Positions 9,125 through 18,684 of a stretch of DNA of 64,000 nucleotides are shown in pieces. The translations under genes were made by a program, and so were the position numbers. The notes beneath the pieces are model-generated. The model saw nothing but the letters and a program-made list of their open reading frames with translations, was not told where the DNA came from and ran no database searches. The stretch covers positions 1 to 64,000 of the forward strand of contig CAVZOJ010000023.1 of assembly GCA_963776845.1 (NCBI GenBank), given 5' to 3'. Numbering within the stretch: position 1 is the first letter of the stretch; every line of letters begins with the position of its first letter. Source of the DNA: Roseitranquillus sp963776845. Its GTDB lineage: Bacteria > Pseudomonadota > Alphaproteobacteria > Rhodobacterales > Rhodobacteraceae.

Positions 9125-9331
9125 TGCTGGCCATCATTTGGGCTTCAGGGTCATCTGCGTTCTCAGCGTCGAGCAGGTCCGGCTTGCCGTAGTAGGCATC
9201 GTAGGTAAGCAGCTTCGCCAGCCAGCGTACGTTTCGAGACTGCTTCAATGGTTACTGGTAGGTAAATGGCAACGGTCGCTGCGTAAGCCTGCTCCATCGG
9301 GTCCAGACCGGGCCCCGTTGGAGAAAGGACA
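9125..9331. other. Unassigned stretch downstream of the HTH gene
   Basis: No convincing gene; only short shadow reading frames. Together with 9475-9757 it forms the spacer between the plasmid-like genes and the IS21 remnant. I see no att site, tRNA end or array. Confidence 0.4.
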
Positions 9332-9474
9332 ATGAAAAGACTTCAAATTAAAAAATTAGGTGGCGCGACCTTGAAATCGTGGTGGATGGGATTGCGCCGC
9401 CGGTGGTGATTGCCCTTCTAGGGGTGACCCTTGCTCTGGCGGCTGCAACCGCTTGGGCGCAAGGGTGGCTCTAG
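9332..9474 (+). pseudogene. Small single-span membrane peptide gene with a frameshift
   Basis: ATG 9332 has AAAGGA 5 bases ahead and begins MKRLQIKKLGG. A shift of one base near 9362 lets the reading continue as RDLEIVVDGIAPPVV, then a hydrophobic helix (IALLGVTLALAAATAWAQ) and a TAG at 9472. Without the shift the frame ends as an unlikely Trp/Arg-rich tail. The AT-rich start (lysine codons) differs from the surroundings. Function unknown; the position suggests a plasmid or phage accessory peptide. Confidence 0.35.
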
Positions 9475-9757
9475 GCAGCAGCGAGGTCGAGCAAGCCCCT
9501 GGTGGTGTAGACGCTCGGCTTCTTCGTCGGCTTCCGGGCCGCGATGCCCACGGCCATGGACACGGCCGTCCCGATGTGGTCGGTGGATCGGTCCCCTTGG
9601 GTCTAGGTTCCACCGTTGCAGAAGAACGGCGCGGACGGGTTGAGAACGGCGGTGAGAAAGTTGGCCACGGTAGCGGCGGGATGAGCCCGCGGCGGGCGGC
9701 GTAAAGTCGGCCAGGTTTGCCCTCTCTGGCGGCAGGGAGGGCGGGGGCATTTTCACC
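9475..9757. other. Unassigned stretch before the IS21 remnant
   Basis: Nothing firmly supported. One frame gives a short hydrophobic stretch ending at a TAG near 9612 (TLGFFVGFRAAMPTAMDTAV), which could be the end of another broken small membrane gene, but it has no convincing start. Confidence 0.3.
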
Positions 9758-9870
9758 GTGGAGCTGTATCGGAAGGTTCGCCGCGCCTGCTTCAGGCAAG
9801 GCATTAGCAAGCGCGCCATCGCGCGTCACTTCTGCATCTCGCGCGACAGCGTCGACAGTTCGGAGGATCA

Positions 9871-9895
9871 GGGATTGATCCAGTGGATCAATCCC
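9871..9895. repeat. 25-bp perfect palindrome in istA (copy 1)
   Basis: Arms GGGATTGATCCA and TGGATCAATCCC pair perfectly around one central G. The 13-base core GATCCAGTGGATC is shared with the copy at 10731-10755, and AGTTCG occurs about 20 bases upstream of the core in both. It lies where intact IS21 transposases have continuous coding sequence. Confidence 0.85.
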
Positions 9896-10730
9896 CCGAC
9901 GGACGATCGTGTACTCCGTGCCGCCGGGCTACCGGCGGACGGCGCCGATGAAGCGGCCGAAGCTGGACGGGTTCACCGAGATCATCGACGCTTGGCTGCG
10001 CGAGGACGTCGAACGTCCTCGCAAGCAACGTCACACCGCCAAGCGGGTCCTGGGTCGCCTGCGGGAGGAGCACGGGTTCACCGGCGGCTACACCATCGTG
10101 AAGGCCTACTTGCGCGAGCACCAGCGGCGCAGCCGCGAGATGTTCGTGCCGCTGCATCACGCTCCCGGCCACGCGCAGGCGGACTTTGGCGAGGCGCTGG
10201 TGGTGATCGGCGGGGTCGAGCAGAAGGCGCACTTCTTTGTCTTCGACCTGCCGCACAGCGATGCCTGCTACGTTCGCGCCTACCCCGCGGCGACGGCCGA
10301 GGCGTGGGCCGATGGCCACGTCCACGCCTTCGCGTTCTTCGGGCGGGTGCCGCTATCGGTGCTCTACGATAACGACCGCTGCCTGGTGACGCGCATCCTG
10401 CCGGACGGGACGCGCAAGCGGGCGACGCTCTTCAGCAGGCTGCTGTCGCACTACGTGATCGAAGATCGCTACGGCCGGCCCGGGAAGGGTAATGACAAGG
10501 GCGCCGTCGAGGGCATCGTCGGCTGGTCGCGGCGCAACTTCATGGTGCCGCTGCCCCGCTTCGCGACCTGGGACGAGTTCAACGCATGGTTGGAAGAGCA
10601 ATGCCGCAAGCGTCTCGCTAATGTTCTGCGCGGCCACGGCGAGACGATCGGGCAGCGGCTCCAGCGCGACCTCGAGGCGATGATGCCGCTGCCACCGGCG
10701 CCGGTGCGGTACAGGAGTTCGAGCGTGAAA

Positions 10731-10755
10731 AAAATCGATCCAGTGGATCGATTTT
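10731..10755. repeat. 25-bp perfect palindrome in istA (copy 2)
   Basis: Arms AAAATCGATCCA and TGGATCGATTTT pair perfectly around one central G; same total length, arm length and 13-base core as copy 1. It brings the in-frame stop that ends the central istA reading at 10757. AGTTCG lies 21 bases before the core, matching copy 1. Confidence 0.85.
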
Positions 10756-11199
10756 AGCGAAGAACGACTACTCGGTCCCGGTCGCCTACGGCCACCGCGG
10801 CGTCTGGATCAGGGGCTACGTCGACGAGGTCGTCATCGGCTGCGGCGGCGAGGGTGAGCCGCCGAAGGCGCCACCGGTTCGAGCCCGGCGGCGAACGCCC
10901 GCCATCCTCGGTGCCATGGCCGCGAGGACATGGTCTTCGACCCGATCCATTACCTGCCGCTGCTGGAGAAGAAGATCGGCGCTCTCGACCAGGCCGCGCC
11001 GCTGGCGCATTGAGCTGCCGGCCGAGTTCCACACCCTGCGCCGGCTGATGGAGGCGCGGCAGTTCAAGGCCGGCCGCCGCGAGTACGTGCAGGTCCTGCG
11101 GCTGCTGGAGACCTTCGATCTCGCCGACCTGCACGTAGCGGTGAAGACCGCGCAGGCCTCACGATGCGGCAATTTCAAAAGCCGCGGGCCGGGATGGTA

Positions 11200-11350
11200 A
11201 TCAGCGGATCGGGTCCAAATCTCGACACAGAGCTTTCTGCTCTCGGGCTCTTACTGGTTTTTCCGATCCGGATCGCTCGATCATTTGCCCATTCAGGTCG
11301 TCGCCTTCTCACACTCCCTTGCTACCGTCGCTGACGCTCCGACAAGTGGT
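11200..11350. other. Non-coding end of the IS110 element (possible guide RNA region)
   Basis: About 150 bases between the broken istA and the IS110 transposase stop, without a gene. IS110-family elements lack terminal inverted repeats and carry a non-coding end that can encode a bridge RNA. This is the larger non-coding flank here, so it is the better candidate, but no structure was verified. Confidence 0.35.
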
Positions 11351-12379
11351 TCATGCCGCAGGTGCCAGCGCCGGATCCCTGTAATCCTCGTTCTTCATCA
11401 TCATTGCCCACATCTGCCGGGCCATCTTGTTGGCCAGCGCGATCGCCACCAGCATCTTGGGCTTGCGAAGCAACATGCGCGACAGCCAACTGTCTTTTGG
11501 AATTACACGCTGCCCAAGCCAGCCCAGTCGCGACATCGCACCGACGATCAGAAGGCGCCGAATATCGGCCTGACCGGCCTTGGTCATGCGTCCGAGGCGC
11601 TCCTTGCCTCCAGAGGAATGCTGCCTCGGAACCAGACCCAACCAAGCCACGAAATCGCGCCCGATTTTGAACTGCGCCATGTCGGGTCCGAAAGCTTCCA
11701 CCGCGACGGCCGTCAGCGGTCCAACACCTGGCATGGTCTGAAGCCGGCGCGCCCTGTCTGACTGGGTGGCCAGCGTCTTCAGTTTCGTGGTGCGCTCGAT
11801 AATACGCGCCGTTTTCTCTGCGATCTGCGCCAGAAGGTCTTGGCACTCCTCCCGGATCAGCGCCGGCAGGTTGGAAGCTTCATCCCTCACAACCGTCGTT
11901 ATACGATTGAGATGGCGTATCCCGGCTGCGAACACATGGCCGTGCTCATACAGAAGCGCCCGCAGCGCATTCACATCAGCGGTTCGCTGATACACCAAAC
12001 GCTCGCGGCCACGAAAAACCGCCGCGCGGGACTGCTGCTCGACTGTCTTGCGCTCAACGAAACGCATCTCGGGCTGACGGGCTGCAATGACGATCGCCTC
12101 GGCATCGGCAGCATCATTCTTCTGGCGCTTCACGAAGGGGCGCACATATTGCGGCGCGATCAGCTTTGCCTCGTGCCCAAGCGCTTCCATCGCCCGCGCC
12201 CAATAATGTGCGCTGCCGCACGCCTCGAAGATGACCAGACTGGGCGCCTGCCGCGTCATGAACTCGGAGAACTGCTTGCGCGTGAGCTTCCTGCGGAACT
12301 GGACCTCCCCAGTCCGAAGGGATCCATGGACTTGGAGAACTGCCTTTGCCAGAGCGACCCCAATCATCATATCCTTCAT
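11351..12379 (-). CDS. IS110-family transposase with the first catalytic Asp replaced
   Basis: A 342-residue DEDD transposase. The N-terminal RuvC-like half has FEACGSAHYWAR (catalytic Glu) and QKNDAADAEA (two Asp). The C-terminal half has MPGVGPLTAVAVEAFG and the Ser-containing block RQHSSGGKERLGRMTKAG. The usual start motif GVDLAK reads GVALAK here: codon 9 (bases 12353-12355) is GCT, one change from GAT. Loss of this metal-binding Asp should abolish activity. The start has GGAGGGCGG ahead; the in-frame extension upstream is not family-like. Everything else in the frame is open, so inactivation looks recent. Confidence 0.88.
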   Translation of the reverse strand: MKDMMIGVALAKAVLQVHGSLRTGEVQFRRKLTRKQFSEFMTRQAPSLVIFEACGSAHYWARAMEALGHEAKLIAPQYVRPFVKRQKNDAADAEAIVIAARQPEMRFVERKTVEQQSRAAVFRGRERLVYQRTADVNALRALLYEHGHVFAAGIRHLNRITTVVRDEASNLPALIREECQDLLAQIAEKTARIIERTTKLKTLATQSDRARRLQTMPGVGPLTAVAVEAFGPDMAQFKIGRDFVAWLGLVPRQHSSGGKERLGRMTKAGQADIRRLLIVGAMSRLGWLGQRVIPKDSWLSRMLLRKPKMLVAIALANKMARQMWAMMMKNEDYRDPALAPAA

Positions 12380-12449
12380 CTTGCCGCCCTCCTCTTCGCG
12401 TGGCGTTGAACACCGCGACCTTGGCACATTGCGATGCCGTCTCGGGAGG

Positions 12450-12603
12450 GCGGCAACCACTCCATCTCGAGTCGTTCGGCGACGTCACCATCTTCTTCAC
12501 CAAGAGCTGGATCGCGGGTCTTCTCTGGGTGCTCATCATCGCGTCGATCGCGGGCTCGATCGTGCTGTCGCGGCGCAACTCGGCGGTCCAGGGTGCGGCA
12601 TGA
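12450..12603 (+). pseudogene. C-terminal stump of a TctA-like tricarboxylate transporter permease
   Basis: The open frame ending at 12603 gives FGDVTIFFTKSWIAGLL followed by a hydrophobic helix and a short polar tail, matching the last ~50 residues of TctA-type permeases (GDxxIFFTRPI-type motif before the last helix). Everything upstream is missing: the sequence runs directly into the 5' side of the IS110 element. I infer that the insertion, or a later deletion, removed the rest of the transporter. The LacI regulator just downstream may have controlled it. Confidence 0.5.
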
Positions 12604-12720
12604 CCGGTCGACGCGCTTGAAAAGCGCGGTGGCAGGAGGAACATGGAACCGCATGGACGGAAGCGAAGGCAGCAAGGCATCTGAGAGAGCGGGACGCTCC
12701 CCGTCGGGACGTCCCCCACG

Positions 12721-13698
12721 ATGGAAACGGTCGGTCGCCTCGCCGGCGTATCGCAAGTCACCGTCTCCCGCGCGCTGAGCGATCCGTCGAAGGTCTCCCG
12801 GAAGACGCTCGAGCGGATCCGGGAGGCGATCGAGGTCACGGGGTTCGTCCCGAACGCCCTTGCCGGCGCCCTCGCGTCGCGGAGGAGCAAGCTCATCACC
12901 GCGCTCGTCCCGTCGCTCACCAACATCGTCTATTCGTCGATGGTGAAGGCGTTTGGCGAAGGTCTGCACGACCAAGGCTACCAGATCCTGCTGTCCGAGA
13001 CCGGCTTCGATCTGAACGAGGAGGAGGCCCTCGTCGCGACGCACCTGTCGCGCCGGCCGGACGCGATGCTGCTGACCGGCATCCACCACAGCCCGCAGAC
13101 GCGCCGGATGCTCCTCGGCGCCGGCATCCCCGTCGTCGAGATGTGGGACATCACGGACTCGCCCATCGACCTCTGCGTCGGCTTCAGCCACGTGGAGGCG
13201 GGGCGCGCGGTGGCCGATCATGCGGCGGACGCAGGCTATGCCCGCGCGGGAACGGTTTCCGCCCACGACGAGCGCGCCTTGAGACGCAAGGCCGCGTTTG
13301 CCGAGCGGTTCGCCGCACGGACCGCGGGCACTGTCGCCGAGGTCGACCTAGACGGTCCCGCCAGCCTCGCCGGCGGCCGCGCCGGGCTGGCACGGCTGAT
13401 CGACGAGTACGGGTTCGAGGACGGCATGATCTTCTGCAGCTCCGACGTCCTCGCCCACGGCGTCATAGTCGAGGCGCAGGTGCGCGGCCTCGCGATCCCA
13501 GACACGATCGCGGTCTTCGGTTTCGGCGACCAGGAGTTCGCCGCCCACACGGCGCCGAGCATCAGCACGGTCCGAGTCGACCGCGAAGCCCTGGGCCGAG
13601 CCGCCGCACAGGCGGTCCTGAAACGCCTCGCCGGCGAGACGCCCACGGCGTCGGCCATCGATATCGGCTACGAGATCGTGAAGCGCGAGTCGGCCTGA
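12721..13698 (+). CDS. LacI-family transcriptional regulator (GntR-like)
   Basis: DNA-binding repressor: LacI HTH at residues 1-25 (METVGRLAGVSQVTVSRALS), hinge region ending ALASRRSKLI, then a periplasmic-binding-protein-like effector domain (ALVPSLTNIVYSSMVKAFGE; FCSSDVLAHG; VFGFGDQEFA). The ATG at 12721 has no Shine-Dalgarno sequence. Upstream, AGGAGG at 12634-12639 precedes ATG 12653, whose frame reads to SPSGRPP and would join PTMETVG if the C5 run at 12713-12717 had one more C. So the 5' end may be frameshifted, though the HTH stays intact either way. Sugar-acid transport control is likely from the family but unproven. Confidence 0.82.
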   Translation: METVGRLAGVSQVTVSRALSDPSKVSRKTLERIREAIEVTGFVPNALAGALASRRSKLITALVPSLTNIVYSSMVKAFGEGLHDQGYQILLSETGFDLNEEEALVATHLSRRPDAMLLTGIHHSPQTRRMLLGAGIPVVEMWDITDSPIDLCVGFSHVEAGRAVADHAADAGYARAGTVSAHDERALRRKAAFAERFAARTAGTVAEVDLDGPASLAGGRAGLARLIDEYGFEDGMIFCSSDVLAHGVIVEAQVRGLAIPDTIAVFGFGDQEFAAHTAPSISTVRVDREALGRAAAQAVLKRLAGETPTASAIDIGYEIVKRESA

Positions 13699-14157
13699 CC
13701 GCGGTCGCCGCGGATCAGGGCTTCGGCAGTCCATTGCCAATAGGCAGAGATTGCGATCGCGGTGGCGGAAGCGGTGGTCTTGGCTCGCTGCGGTGTGCGC
13801 TGCCCGCGCCGGATCAGCTGAGGGCCGACTTCGGCACCATCCGCGATCTCTTCAGACGCGCGGTCAACGTCGACTTCTTCTGCCACAGGCCCCCCGAGCC
13901 GGAAGCGAACCGCAAGACCGATTGGGAGCGGGCACTTCTGCAGTAATGCTTGAAGCTGGGTCTGTACCCCCGAGGGTCAACGACAAGTTCTGAAGCATTG
14001 CCGAGGAAGTGCGACCCGAGTAGCCCGGCTCCTCCCTGTCGCCGAGGGCGAATTGCCTGGTCATTGGAACCGTGGCCACGGTCCAGAGCAGCGTTCCCGG
14101 CGCGATCGCGAAGGCGAAGTATCGCCGCGCCGGCTCCGGGAGGTCGGCGACGAGTTA
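13699..14157. other. Unassigned region between LacI and the IS630 element
   Basis: About 460 bases with no gene I can defend. Both strands carry moderately long open frames of unlike composition and no family motif. Given the neighbours, decayed IS sequence is the likeliest content. Confidence 0.4.
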
Positions 14158-15358
14158 TACCAACGCGCACTGATCAGGACCTATGCGCCCAGTCCCGGTG
14201 TCCGAGGGACGTGATCCTCACGGGTTCGGCGCGAAGCCTGTTCCAGGCGTCGCAGCAGTGGGCGACGATGTCGTCGTCGTTCTCGAAGATGCGGTTCGAG
14301 AGCCAGTTCTGCCGGAGGTACTGCCAGATGTTCTCGACCGGGTTCAGCTCGGGCGAGCGGGGCGGCAGCGGCAGGAGCGTGATGTTCGCCGGGACGACGA
14401 GGTGGTTCGACATGTGCCGGCCTGGTCGAGCATGAGGACGGCATGCGCGCCCGGATCGACCGTGACGCCGATTTCGGCGAGGTGCTTCTGCATCGCCTCG
14501 GTGTTGGCGTAGGGCATCACAAGGCCGGCGGCCTTGCCCTTCGCCGGGCAGATCGCGCCGAAAATGCAGGCCCACACGGTGCGCTGGTCGTGCGGCGCAC
14601 GGGGCCGGGTCCCGCGCCGCGCCCACCGGCGCGTGATCCCGTTCTTCTGACCTGCGCGCGCGTCCGCCATGGGCCTCGGACCGTCGACGTATACGTCGAC
14701 CGGCTTCCATGGCGAACTCCTGCCACCAGAGCTCGATGGCGGTCTCCGGGGGCAGCTTGGCGCGGATCGCCTCCAGCTCGGCGGGAAGGTTTTTTGAACG
14801 CCTCGAGCGCCTCCGGGTTCTGCGCGTGATCCCGCGGACAGGCGGAGAGCTTCCGGAACCCCATCCGGCGCAGCTCGCGCCCGAGCGTCTGCCGGCTGAG
14901 CGAGATCTCGAACGTGTCCTGCAGCCAGCCTACGAGGTCGCCAAGCCGCCAGCGCACGACGCCATGAAGCTCGGGCTTCGGCCGTCCTCGACGGCCTTCG
15001 CGAGCGCAGCGCGCTGCTCCAGCTTCAGAAGCGACGGCTGGCCGGGCGGCTTGCGGTCCAAGAGGCCCGTGGGCGTTGAAGCGCATCACCCAATCCCGGA
15101 CGATCTGGAGCCCCACGCCGCCGACCCCCGCGGCCTCCGTTCGGCTCGCGCCGTCGTGGATCGCCAGAGCCAGCAGTCGTCGCGTCTGCGTCGCGTCCCG
15201 GCTCGCCCTCGCAAGACGGCGCAAATCGTCAGCTCCATGATCCGCCCGCAGGACAATCGCCTTCCCCATCGAGAACCTCACTCAGTTCTCCATGGTGAAA
15301 CACGCCCCGCCAATCTGCGGAATCCCCTTCGGGAGTCAGCGTCACCGGGCGCTGGTCT
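14158..15358 (-). mobile_element. IS630-family element, copy 1 (decayed)
   Basis: Near-identical over its length to 18685-19880 and in the same orientation. Left end TACCAACGCGCACTGATCAG follows a TA; the right end near 15358 is TCACCGGGCGCTGGT. The reverse complement of the right end partly matches the left end (ACCA-CGC pattern), consistent with imperfect terminal repeats. Boundaries are estimated from where the two copies stop matching. Confidence 0.75.
14174..15269 (-). pseudogene. IS630 transposase, copy 1, multiple frameshifts
   Basis: Starts MGKAIVLRADHGADDLRRLA with the HTH block (ASRTEAAGVGGVGLQIVRDW; LSRQTLGRELRRMGF). The catalytic part follows in other frames: VLMLDQAG (Asp) and SPELNPVENIWQYLRQ (Glu), ending SLGHRDWAHRS. 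At least three frame changes are needed, including a 4-base loss after LDQAG relative to copy 2. Non-functional. Confidence 0.85.
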
Positions 15359-15510
15359 GAGGGGTCGAAACGTTCGGGCTCGGACGGCTGGAACTCCGCC
15401 AATCGCTGGGCCTCCCGCCTGTCTGCCCGGTGATCGGCGGCCCGCCAGGCCGCCGCACCGCCAGGCAGCGCTGCAGTGGAGATCGCGCCCCCGACGCAAG
15501 CGGTCCTCAT
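15359..15510 (-). pseudogene. Possible small exported protein cut by IS630 copy 1
   Basis: ATG 15510 has GGGAG immediately upstream and begins MRTACVGGAISTAALPGGAA, a signal-peptide-like start, then a charged stretch (RADRREAQRLAEFQPSEPER) up to the right end of the IS element, where the frame runs into IS sequence. I do not recognise the family; the remainder of the gene is not found on the far side of the element. Confidence 0.35.
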
Positions 15511-15719
15511 CTCCCAACCTCTCGCTTTCGAGGCCGACTAGCCTGCACCGCGGTGCTGCGTGTTGAGCCATGCCAAGCTGCGCTATCGGCGAAGCGTCAG
15601 GTCGCGCTCTGGGGTGGCCCCTGCACTTCGCCCTCTGCTATGCTGCCATCTTGATCCAAGCCAAAGCCGATCGCACGTCAGCCCCCTACTCCGCGCATCG
15701 TGATGACAGAGAAGCACCC

Positions 15720-16715
15720 ATGCTGACCCGCATTCTGGCCGTTCTTGCGGTCTTGGCGGCCGTCGCTGCCGGTTGGATGCTCCTCTCCTCCCCGCGGGAG
15801 GTGGAAGTCGCCCTGGCGCAGCGCGGCGACGCCGCCGAGGTGGTCTATGCGAGTGGGGTCGTCGAGCCGGTGACCTGGGCGAAGGTGGCGCCGCTGGTGC
15901 AGGCGCGGATCGTCGAGCTCTGCGGCTGCGAGGGCGAGGCGGTGGAGGCGGACGCGATCCTCGCACGTCTCGACTCGCGCAGTGCCGAGGCGGCCCTCTC
16001 CGAGTTGCTGGCGCGGCAGGACTACCTCGCGCGCGAGCGCGACCGCCTGCGCGACCTCGTCGAGCGCAACATCGGCACCCGCGCCGATCTCGAGCGCGCA
16101 GAGAGCGAGGAGGCGCAGGTTGAGGCGGCCATCGCCGGCCAGCGCACGAGGCTCGAGAACTATGTCCTCCGCGCGCCGACGGACGGCATCATCCTGCGGC
16201 AGGAGGGCGAGGTGGGCGAGGTCGCCGATCCGGGCGAGGTGCTCTACTGGGTCGGTCAGGTGCAGCCGCTCCAGGTCGTCGCCGACGTCAACGAGGAGGA
16301 CATCCCGCGGATCGGGCCCGGCCAGCGGACGCTGCTGTCCGCCGACGCCTTCCCCAGCCGCCAGCTCGAGGCCGAAGTGGCCAGCGTCACGCCGATGGGC
16401 GACCCTGTCAGCAAGACCTACCGCGTCCGCTTCGCGCTGCCGGGGGACACGCCTCTGATGATCGGCATGAGCGTCGAGGTGAACGTCATCGTCCGCGAGG
16501 AACAAGGCGTCCTGCTGGTCGCGGCCAGCGCCGTCGACCCATCCGGCGCGATCTGGACCGTCGCCGATGGTGTGGCCGAGCGCCGCCCGGTGACACTTGG
16601 CATCCGCGGCACGACCGAGGTCGAGGTGACCGAGGGGCTGGCGGAGGGCGCGGCGGTGATCGTGCCGGCGCCGTCCGACCTCGCCGAGGGCGCGCGGGTG
16701 GAGGTGGCGGAGTGA
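15720..16715 (+). CDS. Periplasmic adaptor (HlyD/MacA-like) of an ABC efflux system
   Basis: Membrane-fusion protein linking the inner-membrane permease to the periplasm. Residues ~4-22 form an N-terminal anchor or signal (ILAVLAVLAAVAAGWMLL). Next come a biotinyl-lipoyl-like half (GVVEPVTWAKVAPLVQARI), a coiled-coil hairpin with RARDRLRDLVERN-type heptads, the second lipoyl half (YVLRAPTDGIILRQEGEVGE) and a beta-barrel. About 331 residues. ATG 15720 was chosen over an in-frame start at 15570 because the anchor begins right after it. Its stop overlaps the permease GTG, forming a three-gene operon. Confidence 0.88.
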   Translation: MLTRILAVLAVLAAVAAGWMLLSSPREVEVALAQRGDAAEVVYASGVVEPVTWAKVAPLVQARIVELCGCEGEAVEADAILARLDSRSAEAALSELLARQDYLARERDRLRDLVERNIGTRADLERAESEEAQVEAAIAGQRTRLENYVLRAPTDGIILRQEGEVGEVADPGEVLYWVGQVQPLQVVADVNEEDIPRIGPGQRTLLSADAFPSRQLEAEVASVTPMGDPVSKTYRVRFALPGDTPLMIGMSVEVNVIVREEQGVLLVAASAVDPSGAIWTVADGVAERRPVTLGIRGTTEVEVTEGLAEGAAVIVPAPSDLAEGARVEVAE

Positions 16716-17946
16716 GGCTGCTCCTCGGCCTCGCGCTCGCGCACATAAGCGGGCGGGCACGGCAGACGCTGGTCGCGGGCGTGGGCGTGGCGCTCGGCGT
16801 CGGGTTCTCGATCGCGATGGCGGCGCTGATGCAGGGCTCGCAGGACGACTTCATCCGCCAGCTCGTCGACACCATGCCGCATGTCGAAATCAGCGACGAG
16901 ACGCGCGCCCCCGCGGTGCAGCCGGCCGAGGCGGTCTACGACGCCGTCGCCTTCTCGAACCTGCGCACCGTCGACGACCGGCGCGGCATCGCCAACCCGA
17001 CCGCCGCCCGCGCGGCGCTCGAGGCGTGGGTCCCCGGCACCGTCGCGCCGGCGCTGGTGACGCAAGGCGTGGCGCGCTACTCCGGCCGCGACGCGGGCGT
17101 GGCCGTCATCGGCATCGACCCCGGGATCGAGGAGCGGGTCTCCTCCATCGCCGAGGACTTCGTGCAGGGCGGCTTTAGGTCGCTCGAGGCGGGCGGCAAC
17201 AACGTGGTGATCGGCGACGGCCTCGCGGACAAGCTCGGCGCGAGCTTTGGCAGCACCATCGACTTCGTCTCGCCCACCGGCCTCTCCCGCGGCTTCCGCG
17301 TCGCAGGCCTGTTCCACACCGGGACCACGGCGCGGGACGAGGGCGAGGTCTACGTGGCGCTGAAAAACGCGCAGATCCTCGCGGAGCGGCCGAACGTCAT
17401 CAACCAAATCCGCCTGCGGCTCGCCGACCCGAACGCCGCCCCCGCCGTCGCGGCGCAGGCCGAGGCGCAACTGGGCTACAAGGCGGTGTCCTGGCAGGAG
17501 GCGAACGAGGCGATCCTCGAGGCGCTCGTGGTCCGCAACTTCATCATGTACACCGTGGTCGCCGCGATCCTGCTGGTCGCGGGCTTCGGCATCTTCAACA
17601 TCGTCTCGACGATCACCCACGAGAAGGCGCGCGATATCGCCATCCTGAAATCGCTGGGCTTCGCCGAGGCCGACATGCGGCGGCTGTTCCTCGTCGAGGG
17701 GCTGGCGATCGGCGGCGCGGGCTCAGTCCTCGGCTGGGCCGTCGGCTACGGCCTCTGCGTCGCGCTCGCGAGCGTGCGCTTCGAGGTGCCCGAACTCGGC
17801 GACGCCACGACCCTGCCGCTCGCCTGGGACGCCCGGCACTATGCCATCGCCTCGGCCTTCGCGCTCGCCGCCGCGGGCATCGCCGGTTACCTGCCGGCGC
17901 GGAAGGCGGCGCGGCTCAACCCCGTCGACATCATCCGGGGCGCGAC

Positions 17947-17950
<4 letters not shown>
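16712..17950 (+). CDS. FtsX/MacB-like ABC transporter permease
   Basis: Inner-membrane permease of 412 residues: one N-terminal helix (LVAGVGVALGVGFSIAMAAL), a large periplasmic domain (~45-260), then three C-terminal helices typical of FtsX permeases with the cytoplasmic segment THEKARDIAILKSLGFAEAD between helices 2 and 3. Starts GTG overlapping the adaptor stop (GTGA) and ends overlapping the ATPase start the same way. With its partners it should form a MacAB- or Lol-like efflux machine that exports a substrate from the periplasm or membrane; the substrate is unknown. Confidence 0.9.
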
Positions 17951-18645
<695 letters not shown>

Positions 18646-18684
18646 GCCGAAGTCGCTTGCGACACTCGCGGCAGGAGAGGCTTG

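Larger units (their letters stand above)
9758..11165 (+). pseudogene. istA: IS21-family transposase istA, interrupted and truncated
   Basis: Begins GTG-GAG-CTG-TAT (MELYRKVRRACFRQGISKRA) with the family's HTH block (FCISRDSV). The catalytic core survives in one frame: Asp in HAQADFGEALVV, Asp in VLYDNDRCLV and Glu in NDKGAVEGIVGW. The gene is broken at least four ways: an insert around 9855-9910 replaces the segment before VPPGYRRTAP; a second insert around 10712-10757 lies inside the VRYK-NDYSVP region; frameshifts follow from about 10850; and homology stops near 11160, before the normal C-terminus. No istB follows. Both inserts carry the palindrome with core GATCCAGTGGATC. The transposase cannot work. 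Confidence 0.85.

Noticed and set aside
9138..9335. 65-codon plus-strand frame as a gene
   Set aside because: No ribosome site or motif; the following peptide at 9332 has the better start signal.
9871..10755. CRISPR or iteron array formed by the palindromes
   Set aside because: Only two copies, 860 bases apart, with no regular spacing or spacers.
13668..13886. Short minus-strand frame downstream of LacI as a gene
   Set aside because: No ribosome site, no family resemblance, and equally open frames on the other strand.
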